64,000 nucleotides of DNA from Epiperipatus broadwayi (GCA_028023455.1 JAQFVV010006652.1:126001-190000), one strand, 5' to 3'. Positions 9,441-21,427 are shown, numbered from the stretch's first letter. A program made the numbers and translations. The notes: a model not told the origin generated them from the sequence alone.

Positions 9441-11434
9441 AAAAAACAATATAGCATATCAACCATTCTCTGAAAGATTACTTTCAGCATTAATGTGTAT
9501 CTTTGCAACATTATTGGTAATGAATGAAATGACACTAAATTACTAAAAAAACAGAATTTGTAACAATAATTATTGTAAATAGTAAGTGGCATCACAGCGC
9601 AATGTATCCATCTTCCATGCACCTAAAACTGCACATCTATTAGATAAAGACATGGGTTATAGAGAAGCTGCTAATCCATCACCGAAACAAATGATATTCT
9701 TTTAAATTAATTAAATCAACTTTTTAAATTAATGTATAATATAAAAATATTTTTTCTATATAAAAGCATTTTCATAAACTTAAATCAAATACTGATTTTA
9801 AAATGGCATGTGAAATAAAAAAAAAATAACACCCCCAACAAAAAAAATAAAAAAAATAAAAGAAGGGAAAAAAAAGAAATCCCCTATAAAATTTTCCCTA
9901 ATATATACATATTGTTAATAATCTTGCAAATTAGGAAACAGTAACAATTCATAAAAGTCAAAGCCTACTACTTCTTGAATTTTTTTTTGTTTAATCATCA
10001 ACAGATGAAAACATTTCTATCGTTCCCCTGGTAACATTTTAGATAAACACTCATATTAGAATCCAATAAATTGAACTTGAATTGTTAGAAATATAAGTTT
10101 ACAAATAAAAAACCTCTATTAAAAAAATCATATTTGAATTTTGCAAATACAGAAAATAAAATAAAAAGTGATATAAAGTAAAATTCATAATGTAAATGAT
10201 TACATTTTTTATATATTGACTAGTTGTTAATGTTTTGTTAAAATGAAATTAACAAAATCTTTGTTATTTGAACCTGATTTGTAAAACTTGAAAATATTTT
10301 TGTTAACTCATCATTAAGCTATGACATTCTGTCCTAGAATTTAAAATTGTATTTATTTTTTAAATATCACAAAAATTATGTATTATTGCATTTAACTGAC
10401 CGTTACTTACAAAACTTCTGTTTTCCACCATTTTTTCTGAACTTTTTAAAAATAAAACATATTCGAAAAAAAAAAACTAAATGAAATAATAAAAACAATT
10501 ATTTTTTAATAATTATTATAAATGTATTTTAAAAAAATAATCATAAAAATTTAAATTAAATACTAAAAAGTATTTTTTTGTTTGTTTGTTTAACACTAAC
10601 ACAAAAAAAAATAAATGCAGAAATACTCTCAAACTTCTCTTTACCAATCAGTGCTCTTGTAGGTAGAGTTCAGTTCCTTTATAATTTATTTTAATTATAG
10701 ACTGCTGCCCTCTTCAGAACTTTTTTTAAACTCGTAAATCAATAAAGTTTCTACTATAAAAATAAAGCAAAACCAGTAGACTAAAAGTACAGGAAGCCAC
10801 AAGAGAGTGAAGAAAAGTTGAAAGATTGATCATCAGTGCCATCTCCAACAATCTTCAGGCAAACGATTTTGTTTTTATTAGTAAATAAATGAAGCATCAT
10901 ATTTATTTCAGAGCATATGCTTAGAGTTAATATTTCAGAACTTAAAAAAAAATAAAATATAGATATGAATTACATAGTATATATAAATAAAGCTTGGTTT
11001 AAAAAAAAAAAAACAATTTATAAGTCTATATATTTTTAAAAAAAAAAAAAAATTGCCTTAAGTAGAATAAAATAAATTATTAGTGTAATTATAAATAACC
11101 TCATAAGATTTTGTCTTTTTTAAAACAGAGAGAAAGAGAAAATGTAATAAATATTAAAAGCAGTATATTTACCAGAGAATTTATTTTATTAAACTAAATA
11201 ATTCAATATAAAATGTTTTCACTATACTTTTAAGCTTTTAAAATCACCTATTGACAAAAAAATTTACTAATCTCCCACATCATGTTCTGGTTTTCACCCA
11301 TATCAAGTACTTTAGAAGCAATCAACAAGCAATGCTATCTCTAGTTAAAATCATTGTAAGAGTCTAGTAGATATTAAAGCTTGAATATTGAAATTAATAG
11401 CTTATTTAAGACAGCCTTATTTACAGTGGCTTAA
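9441..11434. other. AT-rich spacer with A/T homopolymers
   Basis: Runs of A, T and AAAT words dominate (for example A13 near 11040). No coding frame longer than 65 codons and no recognisable motif on either strand. Confidence 0.65.
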
Positions 11435-11526
11435 TGAAAATATATATATGGGAGAGGTATTTAAAACTCATCTTTTTATATGAAAATATATATATGGGAG
11501 AGGTATTTAAAACTCATCTTTTTATA
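11435..11526. repeat. perfect 46-bp tandem duplication
   Basis: Two identical 46-bp units (11435-11480 and 11481-11526), each starting TGAAAATATATATATGGGAG. The identity suggests a very recent duplication or a collapsed or expanded assembly. Confidence 0.95.
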
Positions 11527-11529
11527 AAG

Positions 11530-12235
11530 AACCTTCATCGCAAATATTCCCTTATATAAATTAACACTTTATCGATTCCATAAATATGAAATTACTGAAG
11601 TGTGATATTAAACCTCCAAGCACAGTCTGACTATATTTTCTAAAGTTTTAATGAATGCTTATATTACTTCAAATAGTTATATATATGAAGCAATAACAAA
11701 ATGTTTACGAGTATAAACTGTTTATTTAAATATGTAAATATTTATTTGTGTGCAAAATAATTTATGAAAAAATGAGATCCAAAACAGTTCTGCTTTATAT
11801 ATTTACATTAATTCTGTTGTAAAGAAAGTTTTCTCAAACATACCATTAAATTTTAATATTCAAGTTTTAATATGGATTAGAGCAATTAAGTTTATGAGAA
11901 TATAGTCTGAAACCTATGTAGTATGATGATTGATCTTTTTTATTATTATTAATATGTAAGATATACAAGAGTTAGTTTCTAGGGAGGTCACAAGATTTTG
12001 CACACTAGAAATAACAAGTAGAGCTACAACACAGAAACCTCTAACACCCAAATATATCATTCTATTACTCCATAAGATGTCGCAAGTAAAGCATATATAT
12101 ATATATATTCGTATGTAATAAATTTTAAAGTCCACATTATGTAATATAGATCAAAAAGATTTATGAATAATAGCTGTAACTAATTTTAGTTGCAGAAATG
12201 TTCGGACATTACTAATACATATATATATCATTAAA
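11530..12235. other. AT-rich spacer, nothing recognised
   Basis: It includes an (AT)n stretch near 12094. The short minus-strand frame at 11914-12135 has no motif. Confidence 0.6.
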
Positions 12236-12325
12236 AGTCAATTAGCACTTAGACAATCCCAATATCATTAACAATCACCAATTTCAAACTGTTGTCAAGG
12301 CAACCTCTTTTTAACAATAAAGATA
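12236..12325 (-). repeat. LTR-like dispersed repeat (copy 1)
   Basis: The minus strand carries GGTTGCCTTGACAA, GGTGATTGTTAATGATATTG and GGATTGTCTAAGTG in order. The same series is at 59888-59985 on the plus strand. See that entry for the LTR-like context. Confidence 0.7.
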
Positions 12326-12329
12326 TATT

Positions 12330-13000
12330 TTATTAATATATATAACTTTTTTATATATTAATTTACTGCAATTGTCAGGTCGGTTGCTAAAGCCAATAAA
12401 TTCAATGCTATAGTCGAATCTTTAAAGCCATTTAAGGTTTATGTTATATAAGAATAGAAAAAAGCTATTTCGTTTTTTTTCTCTATCAATTTATCATTGA
12501 TGAACCATTTTATTCATGAGAACATTTACAAAGTTCGCTGGTTTTTCATTGAGGCAAATACCATTTTATTTCCCATTAGATTAATCCTGTCTTGTGTTAA
12601 AGTCATATTTTATTTTTTTGTTAATAGATAGAGTAGCAAATTATAAGAATTTATTTCAAACTGGTATAATTTTCAAGTGCCAACATTTTTGTCAAAATCA
12701 AAATGTTTCACATTTATCATAAAAGTCATACTTCCTTATTACATTTCTTTAAAAAAATATCGAAGATTTAAAAATATACTATATATGTTTCAAAGCAACT
12801 TTATTCATCAAACAAAGGTTACATCAGCATATTTACTTTTACAAAGAAAACAAAATTGTTCAAGTATATGTGTTGTAGCAGCATTTACATGCAGAGATAG
12901 TTCTTTTCTAATACATAGCATATGGAACTTAGAGTAGAATCACTGGCTACAAATATATAGTTTTAAGAACAGTCTATATAAAGAGTGATTTAATATTCTT
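12330..13000. other. AT-rich spacer, nothing recognised
   Basis: An 86-codon plus-strand frame (12677-12937) shows no family motif and runs through low-complexity sequence. I do not call it. Confidence 0.5.
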
Positions 13001-14100
13001 CTGCTAAATAGGGATAGTGACTGTTTCTTATTATAAGCATTAGTTCTGTTTTTACAAAAGTTGATATTGTTCATAATATATAGAAGTAATCATTGGTGTC
13101 TCAATGAGAATTCAGATAATGTTTGCTATACCTAGTAAGTTGGTGTTATAATTAGGTTGGGTTGTGATGCTATATTTATCAGTGCTATGGCATATGGTTA
13201 GAGACTTGATTAATGTTTCAGGAGTGATCATGTAGTGGCAAAGATATCTGGGTGTGCAAATGTACTATCCCTGATTCTCAGTTGTTCAAACTTGTTGGTT
13301 AAAATGGTTGGGTGACAATGAGTGTTGCTAACAAAGCAAAAATGCATCAGGTGTACCAAAAATCGTACACACTGAATGTTGCTGCACAAATAGCTGGGGA
13401 AGTGTTTTTGTTGTATGTCTCAATGATGCTATTTATTGAGAAAGCACTTCACTTGTATGTGCTTAACATGATTTCCTGAGTGTGTGTTAGTGCTGGACCC
13501 ATATGAAATAGATGGTGCTGTGTTTCCTCTTCTGTCAATTGTTGTGTACAGTCTGGAGTATTATAGGAAGCGATACATGGGTAGGGAATATAAGTTAAGT
13601 TTCAGGAGAAAGTTAAAAAATTTTGGTTCTAGAGACCATTTTTTGAATCTATGAAGTATCTTTCTATTGTTTAATAGCATTGGGGAGGGATGGTCAACAA
13701 ATGGATTTGGATATAGTAGATTGTGGATGCTCCAGTAGATATACTTACCTCATAGGTAAAGGATGCTTTGTTTGAACACATCTAATATTTCATCATTTGA
13801 ATTACCTCCAACAGGTGTCTCTACTGCATTAAATAATGAAGTTGTGGGAAAATAAATATGAAAAGAGTGACTATACAGAAAGTGAATTATTGGTTTTTAC
13901 GCTGGGTTTGGGAAAAGATAAGGGGGATTTATATATAAAGGTTATAGAGTTGACAAAGATTATGTTGTGGAAATGGGATAGAGCAGATTATGGGTAAATT
14001 TAGAGTGGGGAATGTAAAATAAAGTGGCTAACAGGTTTATCTGGGCATAATTTCTGAGATATTCTTGACTTCATTTAAGGAGAAGCCATAATACATCACA
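13000..14100 (-). other. less AT-biased block, possibly decayed coding on the minus strand
   Basis: This kilobase is visibly richer in G+C and T/G-skewed on the plus strand compared with both sides. On the minus strand one frame between about 13100 and 13700 gives protein-like stretches separated by few stops, such as FEQLRIRDSTFAHPDIFATT and INIASQPNLIITPTY. I do not recognise the family, and no RT, integrase or transposase signature was found. It may be an old retroelement body or a processed transcript copy. Confidence 0.3.
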
Positions 14101-15002
14101 TCATCACATCACCCTGCATCCTCATTCTAAATCAAGCCGCATAAGCAAGCAATGAGAATCAATGAATATTAGGCAGCAGTATAAATAATCATTACGTGAT
14201 TAGTATTTGGCTAACTGGACATTTTCAGATAAAATACACTGCATTGTAAAATATTTACCCAGTCTCTTTTATTATGTTATTCATCCCATAAATAACTATG
14301 ATATAAATGTATAAATTATCGACCAAAAGCAATAATTTGTATAAGCTAATATATAGTTCATTGAGGGTTTACAATAACTTCCATTTTAATTTCATCTACA
14401 TTTGAGTTATTACTATTATATTTACATATATTAATTATTGTTTTGTTTAATATTCAGAGGTTGCTAAAAATGAAATATGGCTTTTATCCTCTGTTTATAG
14501 AGATTTCAGATTAGATTATCATTGTACTGAAATCATCTTAATAAGCATAATTCATGTTCTACACTGTAACTCCTCAATAAATTGAATGCTTAAATATGAT
14601 TTGAGTTACATTACAGGTGAGTCCATTCTTTACTTTCTCATTTATTAATGGATTTATTAATTTATATATAGCTCACTTGGAGTTTACAGTAACTTTTGCC
14701 TTAATTCCATCAACATTTGACCTATTGTTATGATTGCTATATCTTTTGTATTTTTGAATCCAAACATTTATTTAACTTTGACATAAAATATTAATACTCA
14801 TACATGTTTTAGACCAGCAGTCGGCAACCTTTTAGATATTGAGAATCACTAACATAATTTTTAAAGGTGCGAATTAATACAAGCATTGAGTATGTTATAC
14901 CTACATATTTACGTATAATTTTAATTTTAACACAAAAATAATAATAAATAATAGTAATGCATATTAAAAATTAGTGTGATATTTGCTGCTCTTGGTTTAA
15001 AA

Positions 15003-15180
15003 TTATTTCACTAATCTTGGCTCCAATGATGTCACCGCAACGTGCAAAGGAACTTCTATTTCAAGCCGCCAGTGACACTTGTTTTTAATAGCAGTTACAG
15101 TTGAGAACGTTTTTTCACAAAAGTAGGTCGTTGTGAATGGAGACAGATTTATTACATATGAATATAAAGAAATACTTAAA
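15003..15180 (-). pseudogene. hAT transposase C-terminal (dimerisation) fragment
   Basis: The minus frame reads VINLSPFTTTYFCEKTFSTV, then TAIKNK, WRLEIEVPLHVAV and LEPRLVK, ending at TAA (15005-15003). The CExxFS...IKxK..NRL...DLR-A pattern is the conserved hAT C-terminal dimerisation motif seen in ZBED5/Charlie-like transposases. The rest of the transposase is missing. Confidence 0.7.
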
Positions 15181-15493
15181 TGATTGTAATATTGAACTTT
15201 AAGTACAAAATAAATTAGATTATATTAATATAATTTGGGTAGGTTTTTTGTAATTATTTGTTTTCATTTTGAGTTATATGAAAGTAAAACCACGTTTGTA
15301 TTTATATGTTTTATAATTTTTTTAAAAATTATGTTTTATTTTGTTTTTTTGTTACTATAATGTTCATTTTATTTCATAAAAATAAATGAATGTATAAATA
15401 CATAATTATTATAAACAGTGAGGATTGCCAATTCCTCTACAAGCTTTATGATAAATGCTTAGCCAGAGCCAGCACTTAAAATATCTCTGTCAG

Positions 15494-15564
15494 GAACCCC
15501 TCCCCAAACCCCTGACCATGGTTTCGTGCTTTGGCACTACTCAGAGAGGTGTCAGGGTAGGTTC
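15494..15564 (-). ncRNA. hammerhead ribozyme remnant (core mutated)
   Basis: The minus strand has proximal stem I CCTCT/AGGGG, a perfect stem II GTGC-CAAA-GCAC, GAAA, the palindrome ACCATGGT as stem III, and GTC. The CTGANGA box reads CTGAGTA, so invariant positions 8 and 9 are altered and self-cleavage is not expected. It is clearly related in layout to the folds at 3.3 and 18.3 kb. Confidence 0.5.
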
Positions 15565-16036
15565 AGACACTAGATCTAATTCGTATCTACAAAAATTATT
15601 TAAGATTAATAACAAATAGTATTCTACCCTTTAATAATTTTTATAGATGTATTTTCTTTCAAAATTCTTAATAGAATTTTTGAGTTTTAGTTCACCCAAT
15701 TACCAAGGGTTTGCAGTAATCAAATTTGATGCCTAGTCAATTGTACAGAATTGTATTCTTATTTTGTTACTTTTTATATGCCGCTGACCAAATAGGGATT
15801 AATTAAATGCCTTTGAGGTAGATGTTTTGCAAGTCACAATAGTATTTTGTAACAAATCTATTAGCAATATAATGTTCTTGTTCTATTTTACATATAATAA
15901 TACAGCTTAAACAAAATTTATTTTTTATTTAAAATTTTTATTAAATGAGCTTAGCGAATTTAAATAATATCTGAATTTCTTTGTGGACCATTAGAATTAT
16001 GTAATGGACCACCAGTTGCTGACCGCTGTTGCAGAC

Positions 16037-17034
16037 TAACACAAATTTATGAGAATTTAATCTTGCACTCCTCCGTGTACTCATTCACTACACTATTTTT
16101 TCAGACCCAATTATACTGACAGCATACTCGTTTACTAGTATTATTATAAAAATTACTCCAGAATTTTAATTACTCGCTTTTGAAGAAGAGAACTGAGGGG
16201 AAAGCACAGAGCATCATTACTGCAATTTGTATTTTCTTATACACAATTTTGAGTTGCAGTATTATAAATATCACTCTCAAATTGCATATACCAATAATAA
16301 ATTTAAACATCTCTATTAAATTCTCAATGCACAATTAACCCAAAATTATCATTTATGCATTAGTTATTTCTCTACTACCAATAGCTGAAACTGAAACACA
16401 ACATCAATAGTTTAATAAAACATGAAAAGCATATGTTTTTAATTGCCTTTATGTTATTCTATTATGGATCCATCTTTACTTCCATACAATAAATTTGGAA
16501 AAATAACAATCCCATATACAAGTAATTAAGATGAACTACAGTGGAGCTATAAACTATGCTTTATCTAAGTACATGACTTCAGTTATAAACTACATGACTT
16601 TAATTATATACTACATAAAGAAAAATGTAAATAAGCAAACAAAAAAATAAAATTTGCAAATTTTACAATATTTAACAGCCATTTTTCATTCTCTGAGCAC
16701 TATATGCAATCATATTTTTTTTAAAAAAAGTAAAATTTGCAAAAAATTTTTAAAATACCTCAGTAGCTATTTTTCCAACTCAGAGCATCGTATATAATAT
16801 ATATTAATTAAATTTCTTCAGTTTATTTTGAAAGCACATATATTTTATTGTTCCTTTATTATCCTTTCTGAATTTGATGTACATATTAAAATCTTTTTTT
16901 CAAGTAACGGCTAAAAGTTTTAGAAAATTTAAAACTTAGTTAACGCTGATTTTAAAACATTAAAATAATTAGAGATTATCATAATTTCTTGAGAAAAAGA
17001 TTATTCTATTGTGTTTCTATAAGAGAAAAATGTT
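16037..17034. other. AT-rich spacer, nothing firm
   Basis: It contains diverged words (ctgagcac-atatgcaat, cagagcatcgtatata) loosely like the repeat family at 17.05 and 43.2 kb. No gene seen. Confidence 0.5.
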
Positions 17035-17450
17035 ATTGAAAAATATTTATGTATCGCCCAGAGCATATTGAATAATGATGAAAGTCGGACATTACATTAT
17101 TTGTTTTATTTAAAAAATAAAAATATGGTAGTTTTTTTTCTTATTCTTATTACTTTAGTCAATGCATGAGTGACAACACACTTCATAAAATAGATTTAAA
17201 TGTATCCCCTCAATTTATTATTATTTACATTGTTTATATATGCATATTACACATATAACAAAGCATCTGTGTTACATACATATATGTGCATGTTGAAAAG
17301 TATTGCGCATTTTCAATTTAATAAATAATACATTTCCCATTCTATTCAACATTTATCAATAACATGTAAGCTAGTATATGCTATATACATTTGAACATGA
17401 GGGTAGCTTGGAACAAAATGCAGCATAGTTTGTGCACTGCAATTATATCA
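17035..17450 (+). repeat. dispersed repeat family C (copy 1)
   Basis: Two linked blocks recur elsewhere in the same order. One is CCCAGAGCATAT...AAAGTC-GACATT (copies at 42.18 and 43.19 kb). The other is ATATGCATA-TACAC, then GTGCAT-TTGAAAAGTATTG, then GGTAGCTTGGAACAAAA (copies at 37995-38165 and 43618-43935). No coding or tRNA-like boxes recognised. The family may be the body of the HHR-bearing repeat at 43.25 kb. Confidence 0.55.
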
Positions 17451-18265
17451 GTCTGATATACTACCTTACAATTTAAGTTATTAAATGCACCAGTAGCATC
17501 TGAAAGTCAGAGTTACATCTGAACATTAAAGCCCACATAATTTCTGAAAAACTAACACTAAAAATTTTTCTCCCATCACTGATTGACTGATCTGTTTGAT
17601 AAATATTAGTAAACTAAATGCTTTATAGATGCACTCTAATTATTAAGAACGGTCTGTGAATCATCTATTAAGTCCAAAAACAGCACAACCAGCAACATAT
17701 TGTAAATTTAGAATTTAAAAAATATTCTAAACTTTTTATTTTAATCATTGCCTCTTGATACCTATTCCATAAAATGGTTCATAATCTGTTTCAAATACCA
17801 TTATCAGAAATAAAAAAAAACTGAAACTAATATATACCCCATTTTAACATTAATATTGACATATTTTCTCTCACCTTGATAAACAATCTTCTACATATAT
17901 CGATCATGTGCCTTGAAAAAATTAATAAAAACCATAAATAAATCACAATTGTACTCACTCTTCCCTAAAAAAACCAGATCCTATAGTATATTTTCATTTT
18001 CTAAAGCCAATATATCCAATAAAATCATTGAAATCACTTTGGCTTAAGTACTTAAAAAATGATATTCAATGATACTTAGTACAGTTGTTTCTAACCTTTT
18101 AGTTTTTATCATCACATGACCACTATCTCATACTAGCACATAATTGTTATTAAACAATTCAAAACAAAGCAAAACTCTCCATACAGTAGTGCCATCTTTT
18201 GCCAACAAGAGTAATCAATGGATGCCAGAAAGCTTGTGCATAAAATCCCTATCTAATGCCTACTC

Positions 18266-18324
18266 ATCCAATATCCCCAGACTAGTTTCTGGCTTGTGGC
18301 CTTCGTCAGTGAGGAGGATTGGAT
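18266..18324 (-). ncRNA. type-I hammerhead ribozyme, minus-strand member of the pair
   Basis: The minus strand reads ATCCAAT (outer stem I), CCTCA, CTGACGA (18309-18303; N7 is C, allowed), stem II GGC-CACAA-GCC, GAAA (18289-18286), ACTAGT as palindromic stem III, GTC (18282-18280), TGGGG, ATTGGAT. All invariant core bases are present. The loopless stem III suggests activity only as a dimer or in a tandem or circular transcript, as proposed for PLE hammerheads. Confidence 0.7.
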
Positions 18325-18348
18325 AAGATCTAGGTGCAGTAATCTCAG

Positions 18349-18407
18349 ATCCAATGCTCCTCACTGATGAAGGCCACAAGCCAGAAACTAGTCTGGGGAT
18401 ATTGGAT
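18349..18407 (+). ncRNA. type-I hammerhead ribozyme, plus-strand member of the pair
   Basis: ATCCAAT (18349-18355) pairs with ATTGGAT (18401-18407). CCTCA (18359-18363) pairs with TGGGG (18394-18398). The core is CTGATGA (18364-18370), stem II GGC-CACAA-GCC, GAAA (18384-18387) and GTC (18391-18393), so cleavage is predicted after C18393. Stem III is the palindrome ACTAGT. One departure from the textbook form is an A/A pair at the base of stem II in place of G-C. Confidence 0.75.
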
Positions 18408-18511
18408 GAGTAGGCACTAAATAGGGATTTTATGCACAAGCCTTCTGGCATCCATTGATTGCTCTTGTTGGCACAAGATAGCACTACTGTATGGAGAGTT
18501 TTTGCTTTTAG

Positions 18512-20220
18512 TTTTTATAAAATAGTACCCTGAAGAACATAGATTTAAAGCCTCTAGTTTTTAGAATTGCAAAGTACCAGTTACATTTCACCAAACTGGT
18601 TATCTATTTCTATTACAATTTAAATGAATCAATAGAATGAATATATCATTAAATACAATAACCTGAATTTTTTAAAATCATTATTTGAAATAAGGATCAA
18701 AATAATCCCTTTATTCGAAACATTAACATCATCATATCAAAAGAGTCATATTTTCTGATTTAATAGGTTTATATATATATATATTTAGATTTGTATGTTA
18801 TTTTTATACTGTTCAAAAAAAATACATAGTGACTTTGATCCATAAATGGCTAGTTCATTGCAGTTTTAATCAACCAATCATTTTTAAGATGTCTTAAAAA
18901 TCGAACTTTTGCCTTTAAATCTATATATTGTTTACAAAATTCCACATTAATTTTACTATTCAGCTAAGATGAGAATGTTGTATATACCCTTTTAATTGAT
19001 TCATTAATAATACAATCACTATCAAAATATCTGCCAGGAATTTTTTACTGCATTCAGGAATACATTATCCTTTAAACCAATTGTCTGATTATTACAAAAA
19101 AGAAATGTTACTTTTTCATTTTGTGCCCTCTCTCAGTCATTTTTGGTCACATTTTCTTCATTTTACACCCATTTTATAGTAAATACTTAGCTTAATATAT
19201 ATTTAAATTTTTACTTCCAAAAAAAATCTGCATTTGGCAGTGATTTTGCAAACAAATTGAATTTTGTTTGCCATCATATATGGACATACAAAGAGCTGAT
19301 TGTCCATTACCTTTTATCTTATATGGTTCTTCAAAGCTACTGACTGTCAATTTTGGCCATCATTGACTAGGTCTTTCTAACTGTCAAAGTCAGAAATTAA
19401 ACGCAAAATGTTTTATGCTTCTGTAATAGATTTGGAACATAAATAGATATATTTTCCATAATTTTTGACATTCATAAATAATTTTTTACAATACTGTACC
19501 TAAATATAAACTTTGATTCGAAAATTTTTAAATTTTAGAAGCAAAATAACCAAGACAAGTGAATAACACTCAACCACTATTTGCATATCAATGACACCGG
19601 GTGACAACTCGCAAAACACAACTACTTTTCATAAATATTTAAGTATTTATGATTATTGTTCATACTATATTGATTAATAATGTGACTAGATTTAGATTTT
19701 TATTTAAAATATTTAATTTTAGATGAAGAAAAGACAACAGAAATAAATAATCAGCATTTGTAACTTCTAAGATATGAGAAATCAATGGCGATTGCATAAT
19801 GCAGGCTATTTTTCTTATGTTTTTCTTGTACTTTTCTTCAGTTATTCATTTTATTTTAAATTGTTCATTACATTTACACAATATGAATGTAAAATAATTC
19901 AATTTTTAGATGCTAAATTAAAACTATTCTGATTATTGTACCTTAATATTTTTATGAATTGAAGCATACCAGAACCGTAATTGATGAATAAAATTAATCG
20001 AATTTTTACTCAATCTAGCGACAAAAAAAATTATCAGTTAAAAGATTAAAAAATCATATGCCTCAATAATATAACTTATTTGAAAATTCAATGATTTTAG
20101 TCTTTATTAGCTATTAAATCATAGTGAAGTAAGTTTCTTTTAGAGAACAAACATTATCATTTCCTAAAAATATGTTTGGGATTCAACTTATCTTTAATGA
20201 CAATTCATAAATCACTAAAC
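18512..20220. other. AT-rich spacer, nothing recognised
   Basis: No open frame above 60 codons, no inverted repeat and no tRNA-like boxes noticed. Confidence 0.6.
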
Positions 20221-20365
20221 ATCACATGATCACCATCTGTTATGCTAGCACATAACTGTTATTAAACAGGCACTAGATGGGGATTTTATGCACAAGCCTT
20301 CTGGCATCCATTGATTACTCTGGTTGGCACAGGGTGGCACTACTATATGGAGAGTTTTGCCTATT
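20221..20365 (+). repeat. partial copy of the 18.1-kb HHR element lacking the ribozyme
   Basis: The flank CATGATCACCATCTGTTATG-CTAGCACATAACTGTTATTAAAC joins directly to the outer arm (AGGCACTAGATGGGGATTTT, GCATCCATTGATTACTC, GGCACTACTATATGGAGAG). The arm's HHR end is missing, so this looks like a copy broken just outside the ribozyme. Confidence 0.7.
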
Positions 20366-20369
20366 TAAT

Positions 20370-21105
20370 TCATTAATCTATGATAATTTATCATGTGTCT
20401 CCCAGTCTATGATAACAAATACTCATGTTGATGTTTTTAAATAAATCAGTCCATAAGATAACACTATTTTGAGTAGGGTTGCATACAAGTTCCTTTGCAA
20501 TGATTTTTTTTTTCATATTTAAACAAGGCGCCCATGATAGTCAATCAATGGTTAATGTAAAAAATTGATAACAAAAGCCTACTTGAGTTCACAAAGCTGG
20601 TACTTCTTTAAATTAACTTTAGATCATAGTTTACTGTTCATATCCACATGTATTTTAATGACATTCATGCAGTAATACTATCCAATAAAGAAAACTTTCA
20701 GTAAACTTCTAAATCTAATGTTGTAGCATAAACACTAATAAAATGGATATAGTGTCATTGCTCATTAAACATTACCAGACTTTATAATAATTCTAAAAAT
20801 AGAAGATACCAAATTAAGCAGTATAATAAATCCAATGCAATACACTTAATAATTTTGACACACACACCCCCAGTGTAGTTATGTACCTATTTAATTAATT
20901 TTTATTCCCCTTACTTACAAAGGCTATTCTCCATTTAGAACTTACAAAATCTACAAGAAAGTTCATTTTCTATATATCTATACAAAATGAAAAATTTATC
21001 TTTATATAATATGAACCATTACTAATATTATCAATTATTTCTATTGATTAAAGGTATAATTTTCCAAGCAAGATATCCTAGTAGATTTTGTAGGGCAGGT
21101 CATTT
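20370..21105. other. AT-rich spacer, nothing recognised
   Basis: Short homopolymers only; no coding frame or repeat match noticed. Confidence 0.6.
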
Positions 21106-21108
21106 TTA

Positions 21109-21156
21109 GATACCCTTGTTTGGGTATCTTCTATGTAAGAAAATTCTTACATAGAA
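21109..21156. repeat. two adjacent perfect hairpins
   Basis: GATACCC-TTGTTT-GGGTATC (21109-21128) is followed immediately by TTCTATGTAAGAA-AA-TTCTTACATAGAA (21129-21156), a 13-bp perfect stem with a 2-nt loop. The function is unknown. It could be a minimal foldback insertion. Confidence 0.8.
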
Positions 21157-21427
21157 ATTTCCAAACTTACAAACATTTTAAAAATGAAAATTTCTATCTC
21201 AAATCAAGTTCCCAACAACTTATTACTGATTGCATAGATTCATGCAAGATCATTACTATGGACTTGTAATCTTCTAAACTAGTAACTATTCCTATTTTTT
21301 CAATGCTATATGTTTTATATACTTTACATTTTCAGCCCACTTGAATAAAAAAAAAAAATATTAGACTAGAAATTGCTGTCACTAATAATTAAAATGATAA
21401 ACATAAACCATTTAATACATATTGTGT

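Larger units (their letters stand above)
14815..16028 (-). mobile_element. hAT-superfamily DNA transposon relic
   Basis: Terminal inverted repeats CAGCAGTCGGCAACC (14815) and, inverted, CAGCGGTCAGCAACT (ending 16028) have the CAG-GGTCGGCAA form of hAT elements. They are flanked by 8-bp duplications, ttttagac (14807-14814) and ttgcagac (16029-16036), matching at 6 of 8 positions. At 1.2 kb it is internally deleted. It still encodes the C-terminal dimerisation region of the transposase on the minus strand (15003-15180), and it contains an HHR remnant at 15494-15564 that must be a nested insertion. Confidence 0.75.
18114..18511. mobile_element. palindromic element carrying two divergent hammerhead ribozymes
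   Basis: Arms 18166-18324 and 18349-18511 are nearly perfect inverted copies of about 160 bp with a 24-bp centre. Each arm ends, nearest the centre, in a complete type-I HHR fold (see the two ncRNA entries) and runs outwards through AGGCACTAAATAGGGATTTT and GCATCCATTGATT to GCACTACTGTATGGAGAG. The upstream flank (18114-18157) recurs at 20221-20268. Animal retrozymes are short HHR-bearing non-autonomous elements related to PLEs; an inverted dimer of one fits what is seen. Open frames on both strands are palindrome shadows. Confidence 0.75.

Noticed and set aside
18144-18484. Two nearly identical frames on opposite strands
   Set aside because: They are the two arms of the hammerhead palindrome read in each direction, not protein genes.
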